NCBI GenBank assembly: GCA_033439255.1
Contig: CM065883.1
Span: forward strand, 310,001 to 374,000
Direction: 5' to 3'
Length of the DNA: 64,000 nucleotides
Source: Hericium rajendrae
Taxonomy: Eukaryota > Basidiomycota > Agaricomycetes > Russulales > Hericiaceae
Positions 11,461 to 22,914 of this stretch are shown here, piece after piece. A model generated the notes under the pieces. The model saw nothing but the letters and a program-made list of their open reading frames with translations. It was not told where the DNA came from and ran no database searches. Every line of letters begins with the position of its first letter. The first letter of the stretch is position 1. The translations under genes were made by a program, and so were the position numbers.

Positions 11461-13818
11461 TCAGCCATATCGCTTGCCGTTCGGTTGTTCAGAGAACCAA
11501 TCATCCTTGGCCCTGCTTTCCTCCGGTGCGGCAATATTGACGGTCACCGACTTACTCTGAGAGTCTGCAAATTCAAAAGCATTGAGCACATCCAAGTCGA
11601 AAATCAATAAACTGAGAAACCTACAAGCTTCAAGAGCTTCAATCCCATTCTCCCTACCAATGCCGCTTTCCTTCATTCCGCCCCTGCAAACAGTCTCAGG
11701 TTACCGACTGAAACGACGATAAAGCACCTATGTAGCTGTGCGCGCTTACCAAGGTGAACTTGGGTCGTTGCGATGATGCGTGTTGACCCATACGAGCCCC
11801 GACTCCAATCGTTCCGCGACGCGGTGTGCGCGCGACAGATCCTGCGTCCATATTCCGGCACCGAGTCCATATTGGCAGTGATTGGCAAGAGCGATCCCGT
11901 GTTCCTCATCCTTGAAACAGATGCATTGTAAGCCAGACTGGTGTTCTATGAAGACGGAGATGAGATCTTACAGTGAATGGCCTCGTCACTACTACAGGAC
12001 CGAAGACTTCCTCCTTCCAAAGTTCATCTTCTATCTCGACATCTGCTATAATAGTAGGCGGGTAAAAGCTGCCTTGAGAGAAGTCAAAACCGTCGAGTGT
12101 GGAGATGCCCCTCATGGGCTCTCCACCGGCCAAAATAGTGCCAGAGCTTCGCCTCCGCACCATTTCGTCAATGCGCTTCAAGTGATGAGGTGAGATGATG
12201 GAGCCCATAGTTGATTGCGGGTTCATCGCTACGAACCTACGTTAGTGATGGTCCGTAGAACCGCAGGGCCGAAGACATACGATTTCCCATGCGTCGCGTA
12301 ATGCTGGCTACCTTTTCAAGGAACAATTCCATGAACGTGTCATAGACGGATTCCTGAACGATTAGCCTCGTTCCCGAAACGCAAGTTTGTCCGGACGCTA
12401 TGAAAGATGCAAATGCAGCCCCATTAACGGCGGATAGGACATCCGCATCTTCAAATATCAGGATCGGAGCCTGTTGACAGTGAGCCAACGTGGGCACAAG
12501 AAATAGAACCCCCATTGCAGGACTAACCTTTCCACCGAGTTCGGCCGTGAAAGAAGCTAAATTAGACCCAACTATACTGCCGAGGGCGCGACCAGTAGCA
12601 GTCCCGGCCTATACACGACCGGTGAGCATACGCTTGGAGAACAGACATCAGTAGCACATACAGTTATGTCAACCTTGCGGATCAAAGGATGTGAAACTAA
12701 CTCAGTTCCAGTGGTCCTTCCGTAACCAGGCAATACAGAAAGAACGCCATCTGGGACTAGATTGCAGCGACATCGTCAAATTCATATGCTGAGGGAACGG
12801 TTACGATCACGAACTTCCTGCTTCAGCTGCCATTTCGGCAAATTCGAGGACAGAAATAGGTGCGAGCTACAGATTTGTGATTAGTACTATGCTGAGTTCA
12901 CCATTGAAATGATGCTCGACCAACTTCGGAGGGTTTAACAATGACACTATTTCCAGCGGCAAGGGCTGGAGCAATTTTCTTCATCGCTATGAAGAGGGGA
13001 TGATTGAATGGCTTGTTCATTCACGGGATCAGGTCTCGATCGCTGCGACACATAATCACGGTGCCTACCGTTATCTGGGCGACAACTCCCAGTGGAACCC
13101 GTTGCACATAATTCAGTAACGCTCCCTGCGTGGGCGCAACGAAACCATGGTTAGTCCTGAGGAGAGCTGCGTAATAGTCACTAGATAACACGGCGAATCA
13201 GAGCCTGCATTATCATAAAATATTTCAAGAATAATCACAGCCATTCAGGCAATCTGCCAAGCTGCGCTTTCATCTCCCTAATCGTTCGTCCTGTCTGCAA
13301 CGTCTCTATCTCCGCCAGCTCTTGGATGCGCATTTCGAGTGAACGCGCTAGGCGCGAGAGGACTGTCGAGCGCTGGTGGGCTGGAGCTCGCGACCATACG
13401 CCGGAATTGAAGGTAGCATGTGCATGCTCCACAGTCATCTGCACATCTGCTGGAGAAGGTGCTGAAACACTGTCATCGGCATAATCAGCCTCTAGCGAGA
13501 TATAAGAAGCCTCCGCAGACGTACGTGCACAGATCTTGGCCAGTGGCCGGATTGATAACGACGAACCTGAGTACGATGAACTAACTGGACATGAAATCAC
13601 GGAAGACGAATAACATACTCCTCTCTTTCCTCTCCTGCATTATGGCAGCCTGAGCTAGATCCTACGAATGAAGTATACCTAGCACGATGCAATCTCCGTG
13701 TTTGCAGAGGGGAGGCGACCACTTTGGATAAACGAGCTACACTCCTTCTTCCTTGTCGCATATTGGATGGCAGGGACATTCCTGAGCAACGCGCAGAGAC
13801 ATTGAGACACAACACCAT
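11461..13818 (-). CDS. NAD(P)-dependent aldehyde dehydrogenase
   Basis: ALDH superfamily enzyme oxidising an aldehyde to its acid. Reading the minus strand, exons join in frame to give [68 protein letters not shown] and [11 protein letters not shown] (general-base Glu). These are followed by [16 protein letters not shown] (catalytic Cys), [28 protein letters not shown] and the C-terminus [19 protein letters not shown], with the stop at 11461. At least seven introns are implied. The N-terminal exon is Arg/Ser-rich and could be a mitochondrial targeting sequence; its start at 13818 is the least certain part. The gene is divergent from the MFS transporter (about 340 bp between starts). The substrate cannot be read from sequence. 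Confidence 0.88.
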
Positions 13819-14158
13819 TCTACGCCACGAACATTCAAGTTCGTGAATACCGTCTAGGATGAGGTCAAGGTCGAGCAGGTCGAGCGATAAGCGCTCGAGG
13901 AAACGTCATATCGCCATCAGGTGGTTCCTGCTTGCACAGTCGTGCCGTCGCCCGCCCGCAGCGCTTGTCAAACTGCCCCCATGATCTGAACGGCGCGAAA
14001 TTCCACCAATCGGCTCTGCTTTGACCTACAGTTACTATCATGACTGGGATATGACTGGAAGATCGAGGTAACATACAAAAAGACCCTGCAGCGATGTTTT
14101 TCATCGTCCAGCGCGACCACGACCATCATCCTACCCGGACTTGACTTGCTAGTGTGAG

Positions 14159-16008
14159 ATGTCTACTGCTGTCGAACTGACCGATTTCTCTTCAGCGCTA
14201 GCTGAGCGTCATCCTGACGGACCAGTTCTGCAGGAGCGTCTGTCGATCTCGTCTCGACCCCACGTCCAGCGGTTGAATACTGATCACACAGTGGTGGAGC
14301 CCATTCCTCCCGATGTCGTTGACAAGGCTCTGGGCGAAGAAGCAAAATTGGTCCCCGCCGTCGTCGATTCTGCCGATACGATCGCGGGTGCTCAAACACC
14401 GGTCATCGCGAGCACCACATATCCTCCAGTCTCAGAATCCGAGGTCGGGATCCCGGTCGTCGAACCATTATCTGAATCCATTGGTATGCGTCGCCTTCGT
14501 ATGGTCGCATCGTTTGTGGCTCTGTTTTTAGCAGGCTGGAAGTAGGTCCCTTTATCTTGACAAAATTGTGAATATCGCCTAAACGCGTTTTTTACCCCGC
14601 CTTGTCAGTGGAGGAGCTACGGGAGCCCTGATTCCTGCGATAGAGAAGGCCTTCAACATCGGCTATGCCCGCGTTGCTATATTGTTCATTTCGACCTTTA
14701 TGGGCTATGCATTTGCGGCTGTGGTCGCTGGGACCGTATCGCGAAGGATTGGCTTTGGACGCGCACTTTGCCTTTCGTTATCATCGAGCTGGTTGGAGTA
14801 ATTACCTTCGTTATTGGTGCAGACGGCCAGATGATTAACAAATTCCTTCCATATCACTTAGAACGCCATCAACTGCTCTCAGCAAGTGAGCTTCAGTCTC
14901 ATGTGCTTCGGCTTCTTCGTTGTCGGCGTCGCTTTTGCAACACAGGCATGTACTGACAAGGCATCCTCCGAAAGCAAAATGCTCACAGCTTCTCTCTTGC
15001 AATAGCTTGGTCTCTGTAATGCATATTTTGCCATTCTTCACAAGCCGCTTCTCTATACCGGTGTTCTCCACGGCATCTATGGCCTTGGCGCTTTCGCGAG
15101 CCCGCTCGTTGCCACTGCGATGATTACGCGTGGGTTCCGGCAAGTATTGCTATTGGTGATTCTACAGCAGATCGTTGACGATGGGTCCAGTATCATCTCT
15201 TCTATCTGACAAACTTGGGCATGAACGTCCCTGTTCTGGTCATAGTTTGGTTCGCATTCCGGGATCTTCAGGAACTACCATCTCGACCCGAAGATGTGAT
15301 CCCGGCTGGTGGTGCAAGCTTCCGTGATACATTGAAAAGTCGGTCTGTATGGACACTGGCGATATTCCTCATGCTTTATGTTGGGTAGGTGCTATCAGTC
15401 GTTTTCCCGTGTGATTCTGCTGACAGTCTCTGCACCACAGGGCTGAAGAATCAGTGGGCGGTTGGATTGTTCTCGTATGTGATCGAAGTCCGCAAAGGCA
15501 GTCCAGAAGGCGCCTCCTGGGTCGCATCCTCTTTCTACCTTGGTATACCTATTCTGGTTCCTTGTTTCCCAGTTCACACTAACAATCGTCGGCGTTAGGC
15601 ATCGCCATTGGTCGCATCGCCCTTCCAGCACTGAATACCTGGCTTGGTGAACGCCGTGCCATCTTCATCTATCTGACCCTCGCAGTCGCACTCGAAGCTG
15701 TCGCCTGGGCCGTGCCCGTGTTCGCATCGACCGCCGCCGCGACCGCGTTCGTCGGGCTCGCGATTTCGACATTCTACACGGCCGCGATCACGATGGGTGG
15801 GCGGCTCATCCCCCGCGCAATGCATGCTGATGCGTTCTCGTTCATGAGCTCCGTCGGGCAGAGCGGGAGTGCACTGTTCCCGCTGCTCATCGGAGTCATC
15901 AGTTCGAAGAAGGGGATCTGGGTCGTGGAGCCGACGGTGTTGGCTCTATTGGGCGCGCAGGGCGCGTGCTGGTTCTTGGTACCGAAGGTACAGAGGAGGG
16001 AAGATTAA
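14159..16008 (+). CDS. MFS transporter (fucose-permease/BSC6-like), two apparent frame breaks
   Basis: Plasma-membrane transporter of the major facilitator superfamily, related to the FHS/fucose-permease-like fungal group. A hydrophilic N-terminal tail of about 100 residues precedes the helices. Recognisable blocks include VASFVALFLAGWNGGATGA, IPAIEKAFNIGYARVAILF, GYAFAAVVAGTVSRRIGFGR, NAINCSQQVSFSLMCFG, GIYGLGAFASPLVAT, YHLFYLTNLGMNVPVL, SSFYLGIAIGRIALP and AFSFMSSVGQSGSALFPLL. The intron after ATQ appears to use a GC donor. Frame is lost at a TTT run near 14767 (before VIIELVG) and again near 15470 (between VGGWIV and SYVIEV). The substrate is unknown. Confidence 0.82.
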
Positions 16009-16213
16009 GCCAGCTGGTGGAAATAAGCTCGTTCCTTCCATTTTTGACTCTCCGTTAGATTGTTTTGCTCGACTCCAGACTTCTTTCATCATAGATAATG
16101 CCATAGAATCTCCTAGATTGTCCAAACTGATATCCGTTACCTATATGTGGAGCACCAATCACCCCGCACCCTCCGCAGAATCGTACACTTACAGCCGTTC
16201 TACATGTACAGAA

Positions 16214-17082
16214 CTAAGACGACCGCCCGAAGCCCATCCTTCCACCACCTACGTTGCAGGTCTCAAGGGCCCGCAGCCGCTGAGCCAAACTGGTATCCTC
16301 CTCGCCGACCACCTCCGTCGCCTTGATCTCCGGCACAGTATCGAGCGTCTTCGAGGACAGGTCGTGCTGCAGCTCTATGTTCGCCTCCTCCGCCGTCTGG
16401 CGCATCAGCGAGTCAATCTGGTCCTGCGGCGTCGACACGGCCGTCGTGGCGCCCATCACATCTTCCATGTAGGACGTCTGCACGTCGAGATCGGAGAACT
16501 GCGACTCGAATTTGTCCATGACGAGTGAGATCTACATTGCAACAACCATGATAAGTGAAACACATCAGTAGCAGGCCAGGAAATGGGACGAACACGCTCG
16601 AGGTTCATGGTCTCCATCGCCTTGTCCATACCCTTCACGACGCTCGTCATGTTGCCCGTCACCTGCCGCATAGTCACCGCCGTCTCAACGCGGCTCGCAA
16701 CAGCGTCGATGCGGCTCGCGAGCCGCAGCAGGTTCAGCGCTTCGCTCTTTTTGCGGATCGCATTCGAAGCGTATATCCGCGCGCCGTCGTTGTTGCCCTG
16801 CTGCAGCGCCTGTGTTCACAGCGCTTGGTTAGGACTCGATCCGGACGTGGAAAGCGGACGCACCTTCTTCAGCCGCGCCTTCTCGGAGTTTTCGTCTTTC
16901 TGCGCTTTTTTCGCTTGGCGGTTGAGCGACTTGGCGGTGAACTGGTGGATTCGTGAGGATCGTGGCGTCCTGGGAAAGTCATACAGGATCTGGGTTTACC
17001 TTCAGCTGGAATAATTGCTCTGCACTGGGTCAGATAATGAATGATAACAAATATCATCTCGCTCACTTTCTAGGTTGCTCAT
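16214..17082 (-). CDS. DID2: ESCRT-III-associated Did2/Vps46 (CHMP1)
   Basis: Did2/CHMP1 acts at endosomes, recruiting Vps4 to ESCRT-III for disassembly. The start at 17080-17082 gives MSNLEKQLFQLK once the 5' introns are removed (ATG AGC AAC CTA GAA A|GTGAGC to GCAG|AG CAA). The chain continues [20 protein letters not shown], then [40 protein letters not shown] and [20 protein letters not shown]. The C-terminus carries the MIM1-type motif SLAQRLRAL for Vps4 binding. Length is near the usual 200 residues. It is divergent from SVP26 with 158 bp between starts. Confidence 0.93.
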
Positions 17083-17240
17083 GTCGTGAAAAAATCAGAA
17101 GAGAGGTGATAGCGACGATCGTGGTGGTGGAAAAGGTAAACTTGCACCGGAAGCTGCAGACTCCATAACTGTACAGCCACGTGATGCCGAGGAGTATGGA
17201 CACTTTGGCAGTCGCGCGCTAATTGCTCTCTTTACCGACC

Positions 17241-18376
17241 ATGACCCTTCTCCATCTCTTCAGGTGTGTGTCGTAATGGAGATATCTGAAGCTGGCTGGA
17301 CTGATTCGACTTGTCTTTGCTTCAGCTATGCAGCTGCGGTAATAGCTTTCCTGTTCGTCACGCTATCCTTAGGTGTGTGAGATACACGCGTGCGTTTCCT
17401 GCACATCGTGGCAAGCTGACGTGTGAATCAGCCAGCGGACTCCTTTGGCTTTCAGAGGTCATCGAAGAGAGATCGCGGAGCGCCAAATCTCTCGGGAAGC
17501 GGGGGATCTATGTGCGTTGTTCTCACATACCCCTCATTCCTCTACGAACCGCCAAACACAGGTTATAATAGCCCTGCATATCCTTCTCTACTTCACGGAT
17601 AGTCTTCCACTGCCGAAGCTCGCGTTTTCGATATTCTGCCATGCCGTGTATCTGCAGAACTTCTCGCATACGTGGCCGCTCATCTCGCTCACATCTCCTT
17701 CGTTCATCGCATCCTGCGTGCTGGTCATCGCTGACCACTTCTTGTGGTTCTTCCACTTTGCACGCGTGATGAATGATGCGCGCCAACGGGCTCAGCGCGG
17801 CAGAGTGTTCAGACCGTCGCCAGGACAAGAACCGCCAACGTTCGGCGATATGGCGACATTCTTTGGAGTTTGCGTCTGGCTCGCGCCGCTGTTCTTATTC
17901 TTGAGTCTCAGCGCCAACGACCATGCACTTCCAACCTCCAGTTCAGGTGATATAACTCTTTTCTATGATGTATCACGAAACTAAATACAATGCAAGATCC
18001 CACTGTAACTCCACCGACTCCCGTTACGGCGCTTCCACGCGCACGCACCCCGCTCTTCCGTTCGCTCATCGACTCCCTCCCAACGAACTACCTTCCAGGC
18101 CTCCGGCCGCGACCGCGACGAACGGTTTCGGAAGGCATCATCGCGCCGCACTCGCCCGTCCAGCGTGCATCGTCGCCCGTGCCTATTCCCACCACACCTA
18201 CGCGCTCACTAAACAACATCCCGAGCCCCCGCGCATCATCGGATGTGTTCGAGATGACGACGGTACAGCGCAGTCCCAATCTAACGCCCGATTTTCAACT
18301 GAGCCAGCCGCCACCACTAAGGAGGATGTCGGCATCGTTGACAGGGACGGCCGATGGGATTACGAGGAGGAGGTGA
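17241..18376 (+). CDS. SVP26: SVP26/Erv26-like (TEX261) ER-Golgi cargo adaptor with a long Pro/Ser tail
   Basis: Svp26 is a multispanning membrane protein that loads type II membrane proteins into COPII vesicles. Exons are 17241-17263, 17326-17372, 17432-17511, 17562-17946 and 17997-18376, all joining in frame. They read MTLLHLFSYAAAVIAFLFVT, SGLLWLSEVIEERSRSAK, LYFTDSLPLPKLAFSIFCHA, SCVLVIADHFLWFFHFARV and FGVCVWLAPLFLFLSLSAND, with about four to five membrane segments. The last exon adds about 125 residues rich in Pro, Ser, Thr and Arg (PTPVTALPRARTPLFRS), presumably cytosolic. Splicing of this last exon is well defined; reading through instead would stop soon after 17946. Confidence 0.9.
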
Positions 18377-18836
18377 ATGGATCGACGTGGATCACGGGCC
18401 TAGACATATGGGTGGTTGGAGATACTATGGGTTATTCCCGTGGTTAATCGATTGGGATGGACCTCTTGACATGACTGGACTAACTTAACCTTCCTGGACT
18501 ATCACATATATTCTTGTTTCTCAAAGTTGGTCACGTGGTCTCTCTTGAGTGGCGCGTGACCTCATATCTGGCCTCGCGTCGCGCGCGCTCTTCGCGCTAA
18601 TGTCATAGATCGATGTTCCGGGCGTATTTCTGGGATTGCTCACTGACTGTTTCATGAGAATGAGGTGACATTTATCCACGAATTATTTATTCCGTACCAT
18701 TTGTTGCGAGCAGTTCAACCATCCAATTGGGGGCCTATGACGACATGGCCAACACAAGAGCTGTCGGATCCCGCCCGACTTTGAATTCCCGGTACAAACC
18801 TCCTCTACTCCCAGCCATTAACGTCCCTCACCAACC

Positions 18837-19776
18837 ATGGCATTCCTCAGTCGTTCAAACCGCAATATCCTCGGCTTGGGACCCGCATTCGCAGCGTTCA
18901 CGCCGCGCCTGTCCGCTTCGATGACCAGAGACAACCCGGTGCCGATCCCAATATCACACAAGGCCACGCCACATCATCTGAAAACACCCAGCGCCGATCG
19001 GCGCAAGCCCAAAGCGTCGACAGTGGATTTGATGCTCGTTCCGGGAGACGCACCCGCAGGATGCAGCTGCACCCGGCGGTATGCGCAAGGAGCCGCGAGA
19101 GGCGGGGGTTAGCGGCAACCCGAAGGGCGTAGGCTTCGCAGACCAGGTCGGCGGGCAGAGCGCACGGAAGGGTGGAGGAAGCACCGAAGGCAGGAAGGAA
19201 GATGCGACGGCGCCGAGTCTCCTTGGGAAAATAAAGCAGGCTTTGGGGATTGGCACATCCGCGGGCGAGGTGAAGCAGAACCGCGGGGCGGGTGGGGGCA
19301 TGACCGGCACGGGGACGTTCTCGTCCAAGGCCTCGTCAGATTCAAAGCCGTCGGGGGAGGGGCAAAAGCGCGGGCTATCGACGTCGTCGTTGCAGTCTGC
19401 ACGCCAGACGGGGCGCAATAAGGAGATGGAGGGGCGCAAGGCGGGTGCGTCGGAGGTGCAGCACACGCGCTATCAGCAGGAGAAGATCTTCGTCGCGGCG
19501 AGGAGCGAGTTCGAGGAAGGCATGCTTGAGCGGCAGATGCGCACGCCCGGGACGGACGTGAATGCGGGGGCTCCGTCGGGGTGCTACCACAACTCGGGCA
19601 TGCCAGGAAACGGCAGCAGCCGCGAGTACCAGCATGTGTGTCGGAAGGACCCATACGATCTGCCTGGGGCGGAGAGGGACTTAAAGTTGAGGTATGGCGG
19701 CAAACACTGGAGGGTCAACACGTTGGAGGAGGATATTCGGGACTGGGAATCGGACGAAAGGGGGCATGCGACCTAG
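18837..19776 (+). CDS. Presequence-bearing protein with GFADQVGGQSA motif (frame uncertain)
   Basis: Function not recognised. The first frame begins MAFLSRSNRNILGLGPAFAA, Arg/Ser-rich and lacking acids, like a mitochondrial targeting sequence. The second half (19081-19776) is well supported: GNPKGVGFADQVGGQSA, LLGKIKQALGIGTSAGEVKQ, EKIFVAARSEFEEGMLERQM and LKLRYGGKHWRVNTLEEDI. Between them, the upstream in-frame read THPQDAAAPGGMRKEPRE matches the HPYDAASPHGVR block of the paralogue at 41203. A third frame reads NTQRRSAQAQSVDSGFDARSG. Connecting the three frames needs introns shorter than usual or one-base indels near 18930 and 19045. I list it as one gene with an uncertain 5' half. Confidence 0.6.
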
Positions 19777-20200
19777 ACGTTCAATGATCTTCCTCGTATT
19801 ATTAGGCACATTGGTCCGTTCTCGTAATTGTACTTTGCCATCACGATATCGAATCATTGAGATGCAATATCATGTTCAGTCAGACAGACCGCTGTGTTGT
19901 ATGGCATATATGATTGATGTCATAGCATACCCAGCTAAGCGATACATAGAGCACGCCGAAGCCTACGCAAAACAAACGCAATAAATTACGCAGCAAAGAC
20001 GAGGAATCAGCGAAGGAAATATCCAGATGTATGGGCCGCATTCAGCTCCCAATCGACTCCCAACCCCAGAAAGCCGTTGGTCCAAGCGTGCGGGGCTCCA
20101 TGTTATGCATTGCGGCCCATAATCCATCGTCTCCCCATTGAAACCGCGCCTCGTCCTTTTGTTCCGTTTGGCTCGTCATGCATGATGTGATATGAAGCGC

Positions 20201-21140
20201 TTAGAAGAGACGGATAGGCTTGCCCATCGTCGACTTGATGTGCAGCGACTTCACGTTCTGCCAGTTCTTCTTGAGCAGCGAAACGAGGAAGTTGATGCCT
20301 ACGCAAGCGCACATGGTGAGCAACAAGTAAAAGAACATGATCGGAACAAGGCGTACTCAGCATGACGTTGGCGAGAACCTGGTCGTCCGTCATCTGGACG
20401 TGGCCGACAGCGACACCCAAGCACAGCACCTTCTTGAGCTGGAACTTGATGGTGGAGCGGACCTCGTTCAGCTTGTTCCCCAAGTCCTCACCGTGCGAGA
20501 CGGGGGTGGGGAACTTGCCGGCTGCGAGCAACGGTCAAATTCGAACGTCCCATGAGAGGTAAAGTATTGCGAGGACTTACCCTTGGACAGACCGGGACCA
20601 AGCAGACGAGGGATCTGCTTGATTAGGGTCTCAGAGGCCAGGAAGGCGTCGTACTTCTTAGCAAGCTTCTTAACGAGCTTCTTATTTTTGTTAAGCCTGA
20701 TGTCAAAGGTGCCCCGTCAGACGAACACTTTTAGACATGCAGCGAATAGCGCTCACTTCTTCAAATCATCGACGGACATGTACTCGAGATCGATCTGCTT
20801 AGCACGATCAATGTCGGCAGCATCAGCCAAGATGCAGATCGACATGCGGGGGCGGGGGACATGGGGCAGCCTGTATTTGTATCAGCATCTTCTTTTTTCT
20901 CGCATAAACCGTGATATACGCACTTGACGGTGCCAGAGAAACGCTTATCACGCTGCGGGTCGTAGTTTTTAAGACCAATCTGCAACTCAATGGTCTCGAC
21001 GAAGTTGCGGCGCTTCTCGCCCTGCGATTCGGCGAGCAGCTCCTTGATGGAGCCCCGCACGCTTGCCACTGAGAGCTTGCTGCTGTTTGGACGTCAACAT
21101 TCTATATTCAACGAAACACGACGCGAAACGCGCACCTCAT
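20201..21140 (-). CDS. RPL10A: 60S ribosomal protein L10a (uL1)
   Basis: Large-subunit protein uL1, of the L1 stalk. Exons on the minus strand join in frame. [20 protein letters not shown] comes from an ATG-AG|C split, with ATG at 21138-21140. Then [119 protein letters not shown] and the terminal [10 protein letters not shown]. This is full length, near 217 residues, with a very short first coding exon typical of fungal ribosomal protein genes. Confidence 0.96.
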
Positions 21141-21680
21141 GCTGGAATTTTGTCCTGTAGGGAGGGGGTTATGAGTAGATGTCGGATGTCGGTGCGGGAA
21201 AATTTGGGTTTGGTGGCGTAGTCAGTCGGTGTGAGTACTGTACAGCGTGACAACTCTGTGACATGCTGGACGGGACGCGGCGGACCGTCTGTCCCGGACC
21301 CGTCCTCGGACTGGAACGTCCATGCTGTATCACTAACTAGCCATATATCCACCAATCTACCACTTGTGCAAGCGTCTGTCATTACTGCGGCTTTGCAGCG
21401 TCATATCTCACCAGAATCCAGTATATTGCTCTGTTTTCATCCTTTCTTTGATAACAGGCCTGGACCTTGTAGGACAGCGTTGAGCTGTTGCTACTGAACA
21501 CCCAACTGCTCGACGAACCATTTCGCGGGTTCTTGAGGTATGTCAATCAACTCTTTGCTATATGCCTCGGCTTATGCTGCGGTTCAAAAGCGGTCTTCTT
21601 TGTAGTTCGTCGGCACTGGCATTACATCACATATAGTCACCGGGTTACTCAAGCACCCTTCAGGCCTCGACGAAGAGACC

Positions 21681-22298
21681 ATGGCATCTGAACAACCTTT
21701 AGACCATTCAGCGCCGCTGTCGCCCATCATGGTGCACCTCCGCATCAAATTCTTCACGAATCCCATCCTCCTCGACGCTCTCTTCTCCTTCCTTGCCTTG
21801 ACAGATATACTCTCCGTCTCCCGCACATGCCGCACAACCAACGCCGCCGCCAAGTCCTACTTGGGGCGTGCGCTCAACATCAACCGCCGCCTCGCGCGCT
21901 TCTTCCCTGACCCGCACGCCTTCCGTATGCTCCAAGCACGCACAACTGCAAGCTTCGCGCCTGGCCTCGGCTTCGACGCCGCCTACCGCGGCACGGAGCT
22001 TGTGTTGCATGTCCACCGTCCGCACGCACGGGAGGTCGGCGAATTTTTCCTCGGCGTGGGGTACATATTTCAGCGAACAGGGCGGCAGATGGCCGAGTTT
22101 GAGCAGGCATGCGCGAGGCTCTCGAGGGCCCTTCCCAGCGCGCCGATGAAGAGGCTTGACGAGCTCTCTGGGCCTGTATACGACACTTTCATGTTCAGGA
22201 AGTCTGTTATGGAGACGGGGGTTATGCTAACCATCCGGTTGGACATTCTTCGTATCACTAACCTTGCATCTGGTTTTTCTGGTATCTCTGGTATTTGA
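21681..22298 (+). CDS. F-box-like protein, truncated family member
   Basis: Member of the same family as the gene at 34195: both share NINR.L.RFFPDP.AFR.LQART. The first third resembles an F-box (ILLDALFSFLALTDILSVSR). Here only about 205 residues are present. The segment after the conserved tract is divergent: FAPGLGFDAAYRGTELVLHV lacks the GS...D.D pattern kept in the 34-kb copy. The frame ends after VMETGVMLTIRLDILRITN, well before the C-terminal half seen in the other copy. It is probably a degenerate or shortened paralogue; whether it is expressed cannot be seen. Confidence 0.55.
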   Translation: MASEQPLDHSAPLSPIMVHLRIKFFTNPILLDALFSFLALTDILSVSRTCRTTNAAAKSYLGRALNINRRLARFFPDPHAFRMLQARTTASFAPGLGFDAAYRGTELVLHVHRPHAREVGEFFLGVGYIFQRTGRQMAEFEQACARLSRALPSAPMKRLDELSGPVYDTFMFRKSVMETGVMLTIRLDILRITNLASGFSGISGI

Positions 22299-22376
22299 GG
22301 TTGGTTGGTACGGTTTCCCTTCGGTTCTCTCAAGGATGATGCCTATATATATATATTGCTCGCCGCACACTCACAA

Positions 22377-22412
22377 GCCCTCTTAGCTCAGTGGTAGAGC
22401 GCATCACTAGTA
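22377..22412 (+). repeat. tRNA-Thr 5' half (36 nt), left direct repeat
   Basis: These 36 bases match the 5' half of the intact tRNA-Thr gene at 29113 with one mismatch (AGTGG versus AGAGG). The acceptor-stem strand, D arm and anticodon loop through CTAGTA are present. Similarity stops exactly at the position where the intact tRNA gene has its intron. No anticodon-stem partner or 3' acceptor strand follows. A TTCGAAT word 20-odd bases downstream resembles a B box but lacks stem support. Confidence 0.85.
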
Positions 22413-22914
22413 CCCGCCCAGTAGCCGATTCGAATGGCGCGGCGCTGTCGCGTCTGTACTGGAGGGACATACAGGCAGACCGACCAAATATCTTTTTGCC
22501 CGCCTAATACTAAGAAAAACAGACATGATTTGGAGCATTTCGAGCCATCAAAAGGTATGTTGAAGCTATAAAAACAGGTTCCGGACGACATTGGTCCAGC
22601 ACGAACAATGCGCCAGAAGCTAAGTACGGCTTATGACTGCTGTATGTCGCAGCGAGGAGTACGTATATCGCAAAGCAATCGTAAAAATTTTCAGGACATA
22701 ACACTTCATTCAATGTATAGGTGTAACTACAGGACATATAAAACATTCATGCGAACCAACAGGCGAGAAAGTCGAGTTCGAAGATGAGCCTTGCAGCGGC
22801 GTGCGCCTGCTTGGCACGTACCAAGTCGGCCTAAGAGACAGAGCCTAACGAACAGACGAGCGATGCGAGAAACAATATACATACAGACCCAGGCCATTAC
22901 AGCAGCAAACCGGA

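Noticed and set aside
22413-22450. Complete tRNA gene continuing from the left tRNA half
   Set aside because: No partner for the anticodon or acceptor stem. The TTCGAAT word has no supporting T stem.
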